64,000 bases of DNA, taken from the NCBI RefSeq assembly GCF_002775205.1, contig NC_036443.1:13837373-13901372 (forward strand), read 5' to 3'. Positions within the stretch are counted from its first letter, which is position 1. Every line of letters begins with the position of its first letter. Positions 1 through 14,200 of the stretch are shown one piece after another. The position numbers were made by a program, and so were the translations under genes. The DNA comes from Xiphophorus maculatus. Taxonomy: Eukaryota; Chordata; Actinopteri; Cyprinodontiformes; Poeciliidae. The notes under the pieces were generated by a model. That model did not search any database, had not been told where the DNA came from, and saw nothing but the letters and a program-made list of their open reading frames with translations.

Positions 1-1990
1 ATTTACTGAAGAAGTGTTGTGCAGGGTGTTTTAAAGTCAAGTAAAATGTTTTGTCTGGATAAAAGGTGGAGGACAATGTGAAGGTCAGCAGTTAAAGCAT
101 TTCTTAATACAGGTCAAAGATTTCACTCTGTGGAGTCTCATTCGTGCATTTTCTTCAAGGTCATTGTTCGAACCTTAGTGGATCTGTTTTAAAGGGATAT
201 GCTTAAAAAAAATTGTTTTGAAGTGGGGTTTTTATTGACAATAGAAAGAGGCCACATCGCTTTAAGTTTGTAGAAAAGTGAAAATGTTCCCTAAATCTGT
301 GAAAGTCTTAACAAGTCAGATGGACTCGCTGATTTAGCCGTCTAAAATAACCCAAACTTAAAACGTTCATCATTGTGAGCTGAATTATATCAGTAAGTTT
401 AAAACTGTCTAAACTTTCAAAAAGGGGCTTTGATAAGATTTTTTTCCCCTTCTTTTCTCAGTCAAATTTTGTCTGTGCTACTGCTAAGCTGGAGGATGCT
501 GTTGGCTGTGTTGGTCCACCAGGATAAAATTTGCCATCTTTGATGCCTCTCTGCCCTGCTGGCATCCAGCTGGATCGATAACAGGTTGTTGGGACATTTA
601 ATGCCAAGCTCAAAATTACTGTTTTCATTCAACCTAGAAGTTTCTGATCAGAAACGAGACGGGTGTCTCTCAGAAGATAATGCAAGATTTTTTATATTTG
701 TATTTTGTTACAAATGGCTAGAAAAAAATAAAGTAGCACTGCAGTAATTAAAACCCTGAGGGCCCACTGACCTGCATGTTTTAGGTACAAGGAGATAATC
801 ATTCGAATCAGGTGTGCTGAAGCAGGAACACATAAAAAACATGCAGGACCCTGAGAAGCTATCTGATTTAAATCGGGGCTTGACCTCTAAAAACGTTAAC
901 ACTTCCAGTTAGAAGCACTCAAAAGGTATAACAAAACTTGTTTTACTCTTTTTTTTTTTTTTTTTTTTTTTGTTAAAATGGGATTCAGTTTGAGTTATTT
1001 TAAATAGCTAAAATCAGATAAAACATTGAGTGTTTTTGACTGCTAGCCTTTCATGATGCTTAGGATTTTTTTTTTAAAATCTCACTGTGATGTCAGATTG
1101 CAAACTATTACTGGTAAAGGAGCCTCACTTCAGAAATGTTGAACTATTCCTTTAAGAGTCATCAATAGGATCAACAAATTTTTACAATATCTGTGAATTT
1201 AAGTGTCTCCCATGGGTCAAGTAATAGTTGAATGCATTTTTGTTTTTGGATAGCATAGAAACCAGCCCACACCTGCTACTAACAGAAAATACTGAACTTT
1301 TCTTGTGTTCTTAATGTGTTATTCGTTTGTGCATCCTTGTTTTGCTCGGAGAGGATCTAGCATTGCAACATATATATGAAAACTGAAGTACTTGTGGACA
1401 AAAAGACAAAAAAAGTTACATTTTTGTGTTTATAGTTTATTTATTTCCCTGAACCGGTGACCACCCCCTTTTTATAGTAATAATTAACCCAGTAAGTGGA
1501 TGGTACAAACTAATAAACCAGCTATCAGTACAGCTACTTGGTTTTAGCAGTGGTTCAACAGTTAATGTGGAGTTTAATTTTAGAAGTATACAGTTACAAT
1601 AACTCATGCCTGCCAATGCGTTTTTTTTTTTTTTCTTAGATCTTACCACAGTATTGTTTAGACATTTTTTTTGTATTTAGTCATGCAGTAGTGACTTACT
1701 CGGAATAATAATTTTCAGACTTTATTTTATTTTTTGTGTGTAATGAAAACATTCATGTTTGCTTGTGCACTCGGGACATCACACCCACTGAAACCTCAGA
1801 CTCTGGAAGACGCAGAGCTGCAAAAACCCTCTGTGGAGAAAGAGAGAGAGAATAGGCACCGTTATCTGTGTGAGTCCTCGCTGACGAGGAAGCTTTTTAA
1901 GTTGTGTAAGTCCATCCCGCACCTGTGATGACTTCTGTTTTTAAGTGGGGGGAAAAATTGAGCAATGTACGCTTTGATGTCATGGGGGAA
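1..1990. other. No gene supported (left flank)
   Basis: This is AT-rich sequence with poly-T tracts (for example 949-971 and 1621-1634) and only short open frames. An AATAAA occurs at about 2070, in TGTCAATAAATTG, and could be a poly(A) signal of a plus-strand gene ending here. In human, RBM15 precedes SLC16A4 in this orientation, so a 3'UTR is possible, but no RBM15 coding sequence was seen. Confidence 0.4.
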
Positions 1991-2780
1991 AAGGAAAATC
2001 CGTAATGCCCATGCGAAGCTGTTCACGTAACTGCGTGTGCATTTGGGCGCCTGATGTGACCGATTGTCAATAAATTGTTCATGTGAAGGGGAAGTGTTTC
2101 TTCGATGGAAGTGAATTGACGAGAACGAGCTGCGATGCCCGGTTGTGTTTTCGAGGAGGAGTTTTGTTCACTTGAAAATGTTGTTTTCTGCTCGTGAGAC
2201 GATTCGCAAGTCGTTTAGCTCCAGAGAGGAGAGACCCGTGTTTCCCCCGCACCCCCAGAGGATCGCTGTTTGTTTAAACGAGGCCGGTTCTGGTTGTAAC
2301 TTACTGTTCCTATTGACACGCAAAAACACCTGACAGGACGGATGGAGGAGCCGCCGCCTGCTCTTGTTTGAACCCGGCCTGCAGAAGCAGCTTCGGCATC
2401 ACTGTGAAGGTTTCCCCGTGCATTCGGTTCTGGTTCTGAACAGAAGGCAGGAGAATTGAGATTGTGACAACTCTGAAATTCGCAGAGCATCGACAGATCA
2501 CTCGGTCTCCCTGGGGAGTTTTGGGTCTGATTCGTCTTTATCGCACTTTGCCCGGGTTTACTCAGATTTTCCCGGTCGTCAGGAAAGACGATTGGCTCAA
2601 ATGTCAGCTAGGAATGCTGCCGCTGACCTCTCCTTCCCCAAGGAGCCGTGTTGAACCGGTACCACTTCATCATCTGAGGTCATCCGCAGCACCGGGGATG
2701 AAGTACGCGCGTCTTCGCTGGAAGGAGCAGAGGATACCGTTCACTGAAGTTCCGGGACCACTCCATGTCAAAACCTTAAG
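1990..2780. promoter_or_regulatory. Orphan CpG-rich block, candidate promoter
   Basis: CpG density and GC content are clearly higher than on both sides, with many CpGs in 2100-2300 and 2480-2720. No open frame here resembles a known protein. On the minus strand a good donor (GGAACA then GTAAGT) lies at 2304/2305, so a minus-strand UTR exon feeding a gene beyond the left edge is possible. On the plus strand a donor-like GTGAGT lies at 3004. Direction cannot be decided from the sequence. Confidence 0.4.
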
Positions 2781-2809
2781 TCCAAACTCAGCTACCATCT
2801 ATTTTAGCT

Positions 2810-4030
2810 GAATTAGGGTTAAAAAAATAAAAAAAAAGTAAAGTGATTCTGTGTCGAGGATGACCCACTCCCCCTTGAGAAACATTGCCACCATGAGGAC
2901 CAGGGAGCGCCTGCCTTTCCTCTCCTCCTCCTCTGGGTCTGTTAGCTGGCAGCCAGGACAGTGCAGGTATCACTGAGCGGCTGCTGCTCAGAAACAGCAG
3001 CATGGTGAGTAAGAGCAAGGGCTGCCTGCCATGGCTGTGTCGGTGGCTTATAGGCAGCAGGGGGTGAGTATTACAGTGTAACACCACATTCTTAAGAAAC
3101 ATAAAAGTTTCTGTTTTGATCTGAAAATATTCAAGTTAGCCACTTTTTTCCTCTTCTCTTGATCTGCTGCTCAGCAAAACATTAACTGGGAGATCAGAGG
3201 CTTCAAATCTGAAACAATTCCCAAAGAAGGAAATGAAATTAGACGAGATGAAGATGAGGATTTTTTTTTATTTGGAAGAGATGCTGGTTTCTTGTTTTAG
3301 CCTCACACAAATGCACCTTAGGTGGTTCTCGAGCTTCTTGCTTTCAGTAAAACGACAACAAAAAAAATGTGCTAAGTTGTAAAAAGAGCAAGTGGCCATA
3401 AAAGTCATCAAAATGCTCCCTATGGAGAAGAAAATATATTTTAAATGTCCTTTTTTACATGGCAAATCAAATAATCATTATATTTTAGTCATAATTTTTA
3501 TAGCCACATTTTCTTTTTACAACTGATTTTTAATTTTTTTTTTTTTAACTGAAAGCAGGAAGCTTGATGCATGACCTAAATTAGATAAGATTTTAATTCT
3601 GCTTTAAGGTTGGTTTTTATATACCAAATACTGCAAACGTAGTTGTTTCTGTAGGCACAATGTATAAAAAGTAGTGTTGAGTCTCTATGAAACATGGACA
3701 TTAATAAACATTAGAAACAGGAACAGATGTTTATATGCTGAAGTTAGCGAGACAACTATTTCTCATCATTTTAGGTCAGATATAACAAATCCAGGTTCTA
3801 CATACAAGAGGAAGATGATGCGGTGGCACAGGGCATATGCTTGCTATTCAGTGTGTTTATTATTAGCAGAGTTTGTGATTTCTTATATTCTAAATTATAT
3901 AATGAAATAAAACTCTGTTTATCTTATTGAGATGTATTCTCTGAAGTAGTTTTTTTTTAGAGATCAAACTACAACTGCCTTTTATCTTCCAAGTCCAACT
4001 AAATACAACAAACTGGCAAAAAAAAATAAA
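2810..4030. other. No gene supported
   Basis: This stretch contains poly-A/T tracts and a 29-codon open frame with a strong Kozak context (GCCACCATGAGG at about 2887), which matches no family I know. A short open frame at 3674-3910 ends in AATAAAA. Nothing convincing. Confidence 0.4.
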
Positions 4031-4036
4031 TATACT

Positions 4037-4438
4037 TCAAAAACACAAAATCATATTCAAAGTATTTTTGTCTAGTTTCTAGTACAAATATCTTATTACA
4101 CTTGAAATGAAAGAAAACTAACTCACACGCAACTTTTCAGCAAGATGTAGGAGATTATTTTAAGTAAATAATTCCTTAATATTGATGAAAAAATACCAGT
4201 TCTCTTAGCAGACTATTTCACTTATAACAAGACATTTTTTCCATATTATAAGTTAATTAATCTCCCAGAGGAACAAGTATATTTTCATCATAATAAGCGA
4301 ACATTTACTTAAAAAAGCTACCATTTCTTGCTAGAAAGTTACTTGTAAGTTAGTTTTGTCGTATTTCAAGTGTAATAAAATATTTGCACTAGAAACTACT
4401 AGACCAAAATACTTGATAAAATGTAGGTTTTTTGTAGT
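4037..4438. mobile_element. Foldback MITE (long imperfect palindrome)
   Basis: The left arm (AGTATTTTTGTCTAGTTTCT near 4061, then a block containing TTATTACACTTGAAAT) returns inverted on the right side. There the reverse strand reads AAGTATTTTGGTCTAGTAGT and then TTATTACACTTGAAAT. The arms run about 150 bp each around a short centre near 4220-4260. This is the structure of a non-autonomous DNA transposon. No coding capacity. Confidence 0.8.
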
Positions 4439-4439
4439 G

Positions 4440-7400
4440 TAAATAAACAACAAACAAATAAGCGCGTATTCATTTTAAATTTGAAAGGCATTTTCCATTC
4501 ATTGCCCACCAAATAAACAATAAGTCAGTGGTGAGAAAAGCTGTATTAAGTTTTGGTATGTGCTTAGATATGGTGCAATACCATTGCCATAATACTTCAC
4601 AACAAATCAGGTTATTGGATTATTTAACTTGACTACGTTTCATTTAGGTTATCAGTTTACTTTTAAGATGCTACACATGAGTGTGATTAAAAATATTGAA
4701 TAAGTTGAAACATACCAACAGAATTGGTGATTAGATGACACTTATTGATCCTGGCAAACTGTTTGTGATTTTGACCTTTGACGGTTGATGGATATAAGCC
4801 GTAACATCCCCTCCTCTACAATCCTGCAGACATTGATGTAGAAAATGGATGGAACCTTTTCTAACTTCAAGACAGATCACAACTTCAGTGTCCAAAGTCG
4901 GTCCTTGAGGGCAGCTGGCCTCCATGTTTTAGTCCTTTCCCTGGTTCAACACACCTGAATCAAATGAGGTAGATGGACCATCTCACCCATCATTTACAAT
5001 AACAGACATGTACTTAGCTTATTATAATTAATAAAGTGACTATTTTAATACAAATACATCTAATTTACTATGGAATAGTGCCATAAAGGCTGAATGTTTT
5101 CCAACAATAAGCTTCACAGTCCCTGGTCATAGCTGAGTGTATTCACTGTGGGGCGGGGGCATAGGCCAGTTATTCTCTGTATGATAACCTTGAGTAAGAA
5201 TACCATGGAAACACAGTTTTTACACTAAACTTTACAGCAATAATGGTCACATGGTCTCATTTTTTTATTTTTAAGCAAAAAGCAAAAACCCTACCTGCTA
5301 CTAATCTATTGAATCATTATTACAGCTACATTTAATGTTCAAATATACTATATTACTTACTACTGTTGATTGTAAGTGGAAATAATATGGGAATGCATGA
5401 TAAATCAAAGTGTAGTACTTCTTTAATTGGTTATTAAACTAAATATTGGGTCTTTTGGTGTCCTCTACAGAATAGCACTGGGAATCCTATTAGCGCATAC
5501 TAGCTGGTTGAAGAGGCGCGGGTAGCTAACCTCCGCCCAGCTGCTCACAAATATGCCTTTCATAGTTTGTCTAACACTTAGCTGTTCTTTCAGCCAGCTG
5601 GCTGGCAGTGTGCAGCAACAGATGGGGGAGGGGCAGTGCTGCATTATACTTTACTGTAAATGGCCAGAGAAAACTCAGATCACTTCCACACTGTCTCTGA
5701 CATGCCATTAAAAATAAATAGTAGGACTGGTTTAATATAAACTGAAAGCTAAAGGAGTTAATTTAATTTGTGAATTTGTTCATATATTTCTTCTTCCATT
5801 CACTTTTTTCTTTCCTGAAACCGACTTGTTGTCTACTTAGGTAATCTTGTTATGTCATCCACTACTAGCTCCAAATAATATTTTAATGAAATTTAGAGAA
5901 AAAACTGAGAATTAAATAGGAAGTAAAACAACTGGGCAATGAGGCCACAGTCATAAACTGATAAGATAAGATTCAATTTGCTAAGAGAGGTAAATGTTAG
6001 TAAACATCAGTTATTTATATTGACTAGGAAGGCTTTGCTATCAATGCACAGATTGTATGAACTGTAAAAATGTGGCTCAGTTGGCAATACAAATACCAAT
6101 GGAGGAAAGGCATTGTACAATATACTGTATGTATAGATATAAACACATCTGATGCACGTTCTTGACACAAGGCAGAACAGTGAATCACTGGTAAAAGGGA
6201 ACATGTTATGTTAGTCCCAGTCATAGGCAGTGATTTCATCCATGAAACTTATTGCTGATTTTATCTTACCTAACCTTTCTAATTAAAGCATTTTTGCTTT
6301 CTCAACAGACATCGATGGGTCTGCAGTTCTGTTTCCAAGACACCTCAGCGAGTAACCTTTACACAGGTAACAAAATGCAAATTTATTTTTCTGTTTCAGT
6401 TCCATTTATAAAGATAAACTCTTACATTATATAGTCACTACACGGAGAGATTGAAAAGCTAAAATGTATTTTCTTAGAAAATCAAAACATTGAATAAAGT
6501 CCATAATTATATTTATTTGATGGCCTTGACAGTCATAGGTAAGACTGCTGTCTTGAGTTTCATTAACACCTTCCACTAAAAGGGCAAGTCATCAAAGGTC
6601 GGTTCTAAAGATGCCCATAGAGGGCTGCTTTCCAGTACAAAAAGGAAAGTTGAATGGAAGGTAAAAGTGTGGTAGAAAAATATGCACAAGCATTGTGGAT
6701 AACAGAGAGGATTGTAAAACAACGCTCATTAAGGAGTCTAGGATTGAAGTAAGAAAAATAATTTCTATTGGCCTTATATAATATTCTAATATTGCAGGAA
6801 ACATAAATTTGAGTTTTAATTAGCTTTAAGTGATAATCACCAGAATTACCAGCAATAGACACTGAAAATATCTGTGTATTATGAAATTTATTGATTAATT
6901 TGACTTTCATATATATACAAAAACATATTCTTAATCTTTTTTGTTTGTATTCTTATTTATTTAGTTGCATCTGTTTGCTGATTAATATTAAAACTAACAA
7001 AATGAAACGGTAATATTGGATGTTTATAAATGGAATTTTCAGAAAATCACTGTAAAAAGACCTGAACATAAACACATTGAAATAAGTTATTTGTCCATTT
7101 TTTCTCTCAATAAAGTACTGTATGGTCAATTTGCTGTATGACTTGTGATTGTTTTCCCTGCCTGACGTCTGGGTTGTGTAAATCACACAATAACAGGTCG
7201 AGTCAGAAATCATTTTTATTACATCTGAGTTGGGCACCAATACAAGTTATAAAAATGAAATCTAAATCTTGGAACAGAATGCCTATTATTGGTTAAGCTT
7301 ATTTGCCAGACAAATCCAGGAACCAAAGCGTCAAACTAACAGAGCCTCTCCCAGTGATGCATTCACTGACAAAGAAACAAAAAAGGTAAAAAAAAAAAAA

Positions 7401-7989
7401 AAACCCAAACAAAAAACACACACACTCATATGTTGTCTAGGTAAATGCCACCTTAGGACCAGATGTCTAAGACCGAGTACCATATACATACTTTTAAAGC
7501 ATCAAATATATTTTATAAGCTTTTTTTTTTTTCTTCAACAGTACAAAAACCTTAGTGGCCCCAAATCTCAAAAACATAGCGGCTGTGAGTGAATGCAACT
7601 CGTGAGCCAAAAGAGCTTTAGTGCATGACTCGTCATGGAAACAATACAAAGAGCCTTGCTCAGTATTGTGAAAGCGAGTTGAGGGGGAATAATTTGGTGC
7701 TAATTGAGATAACATTCTTGGAGCAGGAGCCTTCTTAGTCCACAAGAGGGCAGCATGAGAAAACACACCAGCTGATTTTGAATTCAGGGTGAGGAGACCA
7801 GTTTAAATGATAGTCGCAATCCACAGCATTTTATTTTCCACCCAGTTATAAGTTTCAAGTCGTAAGTAGGTTTTCTAATGTGATCTTTGGCTGACATCAC
7901 AGGAAAGTTAGTAAAAGACACATTACCCTGTAAGGCAAATGGTGAAAAAAAAACAAAAGAACCCACTGAAAACACACAAAAACTCTAAA

Positions 7990-8030
<41 letters not shown>

Positions 8031-8600
8031 ATTCAAGAACCGACAGCCTCATGTTTAAATGCAATGACACTGTAAGTTTGCACCAGAAGGTTTGGGCAAC
8101 AGTCTGAAAAAAACTATCCATGTTAGATTAAATGGGCAACATCACATAATCAGTTGGTCACAGAGTTATAGGCAAAGCTGACAAAGTAACAAATAATCAC
8201 AGACAGCTGAGTAGAAAACTAATTTAGCTCCACCACCTCTAAATTCAACTGTGACCACAATTTGCAGAAAAACATAACCGGATGTCTTGTCCGAAGAGCC
8301 GGTGGATTTGCAGCAAATAAACGTGTGCACCTTGATTCAAAGGAAAGCAAACGAGTGTGTAGTTGCATAGATCAGCCAGGTGAGCATCAGTAAAAAGTCA
8401 AAAATTAGCTTTTAGTTCATAGCCAGCAAAACGAAAAAGGTAGTCGATAGTTGTAGCATTTAAAAGGCGACAGCTGAGGCTTTGTGAGTAAAGCTTTCTA
8501 AATGAAACATTCTCTATTTTGCGGGCGCTTGCAGGCACTGAAACTTTAAACACAGGGCTTTGAAAAATTTTTCTCACCTGCTGAAAGTGTTTACATTTGG
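4440..8600. other. No gene supported
   Basis: AT-rich DNA without a recognisable exon chain. A GC-richer patch at 5500-5650 may be repeat-derived. One stretch at about 6310-6366 looks exon-like, with a polypyrimidine tract plus CAG before it and GTAACA after it, but neither its protein nor a partner exon could be identified. Poly-A tract at 7389-7404. Confidence 0.4.
7999..8028. repeat. (TA)n microsatellite
   Basis: An uninterrupted run of 15 TA units, preceded by a short TGTG stretch. Confidence 0.95.
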
Positions 8601-8614
8601 TCATGCTACAATCG

Positions 8615-10016
8615 CACCGTCAGCGAGTTTCAATGGGATTTTATGTGACAGAGAACACCAAGTAGTGCATAATTGTGAAGTGGAAGAAAATGAATACATT
8701 ATTATAAGCTTTTAATGCATATGTTTTCATCCCCTTTTAATTTGATGCCCCTAAATAAAAGCCAGTGCTATCAATTTCCTTCATAGGTCACCTAGCACCT
8801 AGATAAATGCAGCTGTTCTCTGAGGTTTGTTTGAGGACAGTAGTGAACATCCATGGATATGGCAAAGCTGCACATCTACTGACATTACACAAGCAGGATC
8901 CAAGAACCTTTACAATCCAAAAGGCCCTTTTTGTTCTCACTTCTCATAAAATTACATGATCTAGAGCTGCAAAACCTCCATGCCAGCTCAAATTTTAAGC
9001 TTACAGTAAAAACCTGGTTTGCGTTTTGGTAAAAAAAAAAAAACGTGAATTTATGTCTATCTTATAATTTTGGAACAAAAAGAATATCAAAGTTTTACAG
9101 TTTTTAAAGTTTTTCCCTGAACTGAACATATTCATGAAAAAAGCTGAAAAAGAATGTAGCTACAATGGGAAAAAAATAACAATGACACAACAATTTCTTG
9201 TATTATTGGTGTCATTGCTGAAGCCCTGCTAAAATAAGCATTTTTATTGCTTTTAAATTGAACAAAACTGTCAACCTCAACGATTACCTATTCAGTTATT
9301 AACTGCCACTGTGGAGGCAAAGCACTCATGGAGCGCCACAGCTCCGGTAATTTTTTGGACTACAAGCAAAACGATGTTTGAGGAAGAAAAACGAACATTT
9401 CTGCCTGCTGTTAAACAGAGCAACGGCAGCGTCCTACTGTGGGGATGCCTTTTCTTCTTGCAGGACATGGAAGCTGGTTAGAGTTAATGAGGAGATGGAT
9501 GGAGGTAAAAATCTAGGAGCTGAGATTCACCTACCAGCAGGAGCTACCACCATAAACAGTGAAATGCTTTAGATTAAAGCACCTACAGGTGTTAGGATGG
9601 CTAAGATCTAAATTCAAATTTTGAATTTGTGGCAAGACTTGAAAATTGATGCTCAGATATGGTTTCCATCTAATCTGATTGAGTGTGAGTTATTTTGAAA
9701 AGTAGAACTTGCAAAAACTTCTGTTTATTTGCAAAGTTGGTAGAGACGCACTCAAGACTTCAAAATCTTATTTCAACTTTTCCAGAGGCTCTGAATTCAA
9801 ATTCAAGGCACACTTCTCATATTTCTGTTTGTAAAAACCAAACAAAACAAAAAAAAACATATTGTGTCTCTGTATTCGTCCACTTCACACTCATGGTCTT
9901 CTTTGTGCCATTTTGTCACATCAAATTCCTATAAAACAAATCGACGTTTGTGGCTGCTATGTGACAAAAAAGAGAAAAAGTTCAAGCACTACTAATAACT
10001 TTGCAAGGCACTGTAG
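8615..10016 (+). mobile_element. Decayed Tc1-like transposon
   Basis: The left end carries the long-terminal-repeat motif of fish Tc1 elements seen elsewhere in this window (TGGGATTTTATGTGACAGAG and GTGCATAATTGTGAAGTGG at 8635-8685). An inverted, degraded version lies near 9870-10010. Between them, at about 9460-9560, the plus strand reads TWKLVRVNEEMDGG, which resembles the Tc1 transposase segment GKLVRIEGKMDG. Multiply disrupted; no intact transposase. Confidence 0.65.
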
Positions 10017-10019
10017 AGT

Positions 10020-11290
10020 ACAACTGTTTTTAAATTTATAGGACAATATATTACTGTGAGCAACGACAGATGCAGAGATGATGAAATCAGTTGAAATGCG
10101 CTGAAGTAGTTAACATAGCTTACGTGCAAAAAGACTCAAAGGTCAGAATTACCATTTACAGGAGCTGGCAGTCAAAACGGTGAATGATTACAGAGAATTA
10201 GATTCTGACTGCAGTGTGAATGCGCTCTAACTATTGCATAAACAGTGACAGCTGTTATTTCTTACACAACTGTCTGTTAAACTAGTTCAGAAACTACTAG
10301 GGGATCAAAGCCAGTTTAGGTGTCAGGTCTTGCTGACCTTAATATGCTGAGACAGGCTTTGTGCCAGTTTAAATTTAGGAGATGAAAATGAGTCTATGAG
10401 CAGCTGCGGGGCGATAGACGTGAAGAGTTCGTGTGGGTTTATACGAAAGCATAAAGTGAGAGTTGTGCAAAAGAGTCGACCGTCCTGCTACCCCACTGTT
10501 TGAAAGTTATGAAACACATATACCGCCTTCCTAAATATTGATCTGGTGGAGGGGAAGAAGCTGGGATGAATGGGTTCAAACCGACTGAAAAGAAACAGGA
10601 AATGTTAAAACGACAAGATGTCTTCTGTTAGCTTGGATGAACGTTAGCTTACACGTACATACTCATGAACTGTGCTTAAAGTTAAATGTTAGCACATGCC
10701 TACAATAATCTCACGGATTGTATCTTCCAATGTGCTTTTTTGGCTTCATACACGACATAACTCACTGGGACACAGCAGCAGGCTACAGCGGCGGGGGGTT
10801 TGCTGAGTATTTTGGCTCCCTGGCAGTTTGAAATCATGCAGCATAGTCACAACTTGGCCAAAGTGCATATCAGTGAGAAAACGTTTTACACATACAGATA
10901 AATGCTACTCAAGACATCAAATCCAACACATGGATATGTGCTTCGATTGATAATGTCACAGAGACAGGAGACAGAATTGGGAGCTTGGTTCCTCGCTCTG
11001 CATTGTTCAGTTTAGTTGTTGCATTGGGTGGTAGAATACGTCGCTCCTTTGTGTGCTCGATTACCTTCAGTTGGGATGTTTGTGCTTCTGATATTAAAAC
11101 TGTTTTGCAGAACACAAGGATTTTGGCTTTGTTCTTTATGCATAATCACATATCCAGAGCGTTGTGTGTTCCTGTGTTACTGTAATGCTGGTATCACTCT
11201 TTTTGCCGAAAGTTATGGTCCAGGTCCCAGCTTTAGGTGAGAGGGTCCAGGCTCTGCGGGCCACGTTAGTCCAACTTCCAGGTTTCATTA
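10020..11290. other. Intergenic or slc16a4 3'UTR; no other gene seen
   Basis: This lies directly downstream of the slc16a4 stop at 11291 on the minus strand, so part is probably its 3'UTR. No clear minus-strand AATAAA was identified close to the stop. The overlapping short open frames at 10,900-11,240 match nothing I know. Confidence 0.35.
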
Positions 11291-14200
11291 TTACACAGCA
11301 CCATTCTGGTCAGGGGTGAAGCATCCGTTAATCTTACAGCTGCTTTCTGTGCTCTGGCTTTGAGAAAGTTTCTTCTTGGCTTTCCAGCGCTGAGCGAGCG
11401 GCTCCATGAACAAGGAGAGGGATGAGAGTAGGTAGCAGAGGCCCGCCAGGTAGAAAGAACAGTCGTACGTCTGTGTGTAGTCATACAGAAACCCTATCAA
11501 AACAGAAACAACATGATCTTAGTCTGCGAAGACTATAACAGAGTGGTTTTGATTCACCAGTATCTTTCCTCCAGTCAGCAACAGTCAGAACGACTTCCCA
11601 CTTTTTAAAATGACTCGATCTAAAACCTTTTGTGGAAGTTAGAAGCATTTTTTTTAGGTATTTTACATTTTCTCCCACTTTATTGGACATTTTTTTAAAC
11701 TATTTACTAACAATTAAGCTTAGAATATTGTCATACCCCTGGCAGACTTATGTTTATGTTTTAATTTCACAGACTTTTTGTCTGACAGGAAGTAGCACAG
11801 TGGACCTCCACCTATTCACATTTCATTATTCACATTTCATTATTCACAGATTTGTCTGTGGAACGTAACCAATAATCTGAAAAGTTCACCATGAATTTTT
11901 TTATTGAAAATACTCACCACACATAACTATTCCACGCAACTATCAGATAATGTCTTTCTCAAGTATTTCATTTGATTACATCAATATTTATTAGAAATAC
12001 AAAGGATGCAAAAAACAAATCGCTTTAGGCAACGGTGACAACTTTTAAAAATATCTTCTGGCCAAAGGTAATTTCTCCCACTTATCTGATAAAGTCTGTC
12101 TACTCTTAAACTAGCTTAACATTGCCAGAGACCCATTTTAATGCAAATTCAAATGCAAATGCCTGAAAACCTTTTCTAAATGTTCCAGGTCACCACAAGG
12201 GTAGAATGTCTCTGATCAGTCAAATGTGTGCTGTGGGTCATTGTCCTAATGGCAGACGCAGACCTTCACCCCACACCTAGTTTTCTGACGTTGGGAAACA
12301 ATTTGCTCTATAAGGTTTTGGTAATCTCTTGACGTATTCAAATTCTCCAGGTTGCATACAGAATAAAACAGTCCTACCTGTTTTGTTTTTTTTACTGCAG
12401 GTGCTGTTTATTTTATGGGCTTCCTGATAGTGTAAACAATTTGGTGCACATAATTCCCAGAGTACTTTTATGCGAGGTATATTTTTTAGAACAATTGTGT
12501 TCAGTGATTACAAAGACTGACTGTATCTCTCATCTCCAAGGAGCCACATGGCCAAGAAGAAGGAGTGTGGGGGCGAATACTTAATTTCAATTGAATTCAT
12601 TCAAAGTTTCAAGTCAGAAAAAGTCGACTCCGCTGAATTTAGATTTATGACTTTTAAAGTTGGATAGATTATGTTGGACTAAGTACAGCAACAAGCAAGT
12701 CCCGCTTATTCTTCGACATGTTGCATCACGTCCTAATCCGAATTAAGATTTCTGAAGTAAAAAAAAAATCAAGTGACAAAGTACAACCATGTTTCTAAAA
12801 CTGGCAGCTTTAAATACACCTGTTAACCGGCAAAAAGAAAAGGAGCCGAAGCAATTTATTTCTCAAGAGTGTCAGAGATGTGTCATAAAGAACTCAAAAT
12901 ACTGTGCTATTTCAAAAAAGTTCAAACATGTAATCTCTTTTCTCCATTTCCAGTCAGCTGTATAATATTTTAATATTTTATTATTGAACAGTTTATTTTT
13001 TCTCAAATTCTCCAATTTTTGGCTTACAGTCAATAAAAAAAAACAAATTCAGTTTTCATGACATATATATTCTTCATAAGGTTCATAAAAAGTATTTGAC
13101 AATGAAGTCTTATCATCACAATCGTAAAGAATGACTGCTTACCACTGTCTAGTAGACAGTCACTGACTACCTCCACAGGGACAGTAAGCCGGAAAGGTTC
13201 ATCTACAAAAGCTGCTTTTTAAAGAGTGTTGTATCATAGTATGCTGATGGAAAGTTGAGTGGAGGGTCACAAGCAAAGGCGACCAGGAATAACGGCCTTA
13301 AGAGGATTGTGTAGCAAACCCCATTCAAGAGTTTCAGGGTGATTTACAAGGTGCTGACTGTGAACTGAATTGGTCCTTCCACAACCTCTGCGTTGGACGT
13401 TTCCAGGACGCGGGCTACAAGCGTCACATTCCTTCTGTTTTGTAAACCAGCAACGTCAGAAACATTGTACCTGGACTAAGGAGAAAAATTACTGGATTGT
13501 TGTGTCATGGCCCAAAGTCCTAAATTCAAATGAAAGAGCACTTCTCCTTTGTTACGGAAATCACAATCCCAGAGTCTGCAGAGTTTTGTTCTTTCATTCA
13601 TTTAATGACTCTGCCTTCTTGCTTGAACACAGTAAATAAATCACGTTTCCTGCAGAAACCAGTGCAGCACTGTGACTGGTTCAAACGTTCCACAAACCTC
13701 ATATGTCAAAGAATCCAAAAGTTGGATGAGATTAATTGAAAACTTGTCTGACAGCACTTGCTACACCCTGCAGCCAATAGGAAAGCTAGTCATTTTTTTA
13801 AATAACGTTTCTCACTCAAATGGAGAGGATGGTAAACAGATCCTCAAGATATTTCTGTACCACCCTAAAGGGGCCATTCATCGTGTTTCAACTGATGCAA
13901 TCTTCAAGCTTCATTGGGAGATTTGCAGAACACCATTGACAAGTCAGTATGTGAAAGGGCCCCCTGACTTTAACTTGTGCCAAGTGTTACCAATTAGGGC
14001 AAAGGGCGGTGGGGTGTATTTTCCTAGAAGCATGAAAACAAGAAGTGAGACTATGAGGGTTTTTTTTCTCATGAGCAGACATATCCCTTATTTTTTGGGG
14101 TCTTTTTTGCCATTTACAGAAGGTATCAGCAGATCAGATGTCAGACAGATGACCTGCATTACTGTTATCTTTTTCAGCTGACCTGGAGAAGACATGGTTT

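Noticed and set aside
2887..2976. Short frame with a strong Kozak start
   Set aside because: Only 29 codons, no recognisable peptide, no supporting exon structure.
13672..14181. 169-codon plus-strand open frame in slc16a4 intron
   Set aside because: No domain, signal or family resemblance, and no flanking splice sites or start context; compatible with chance.
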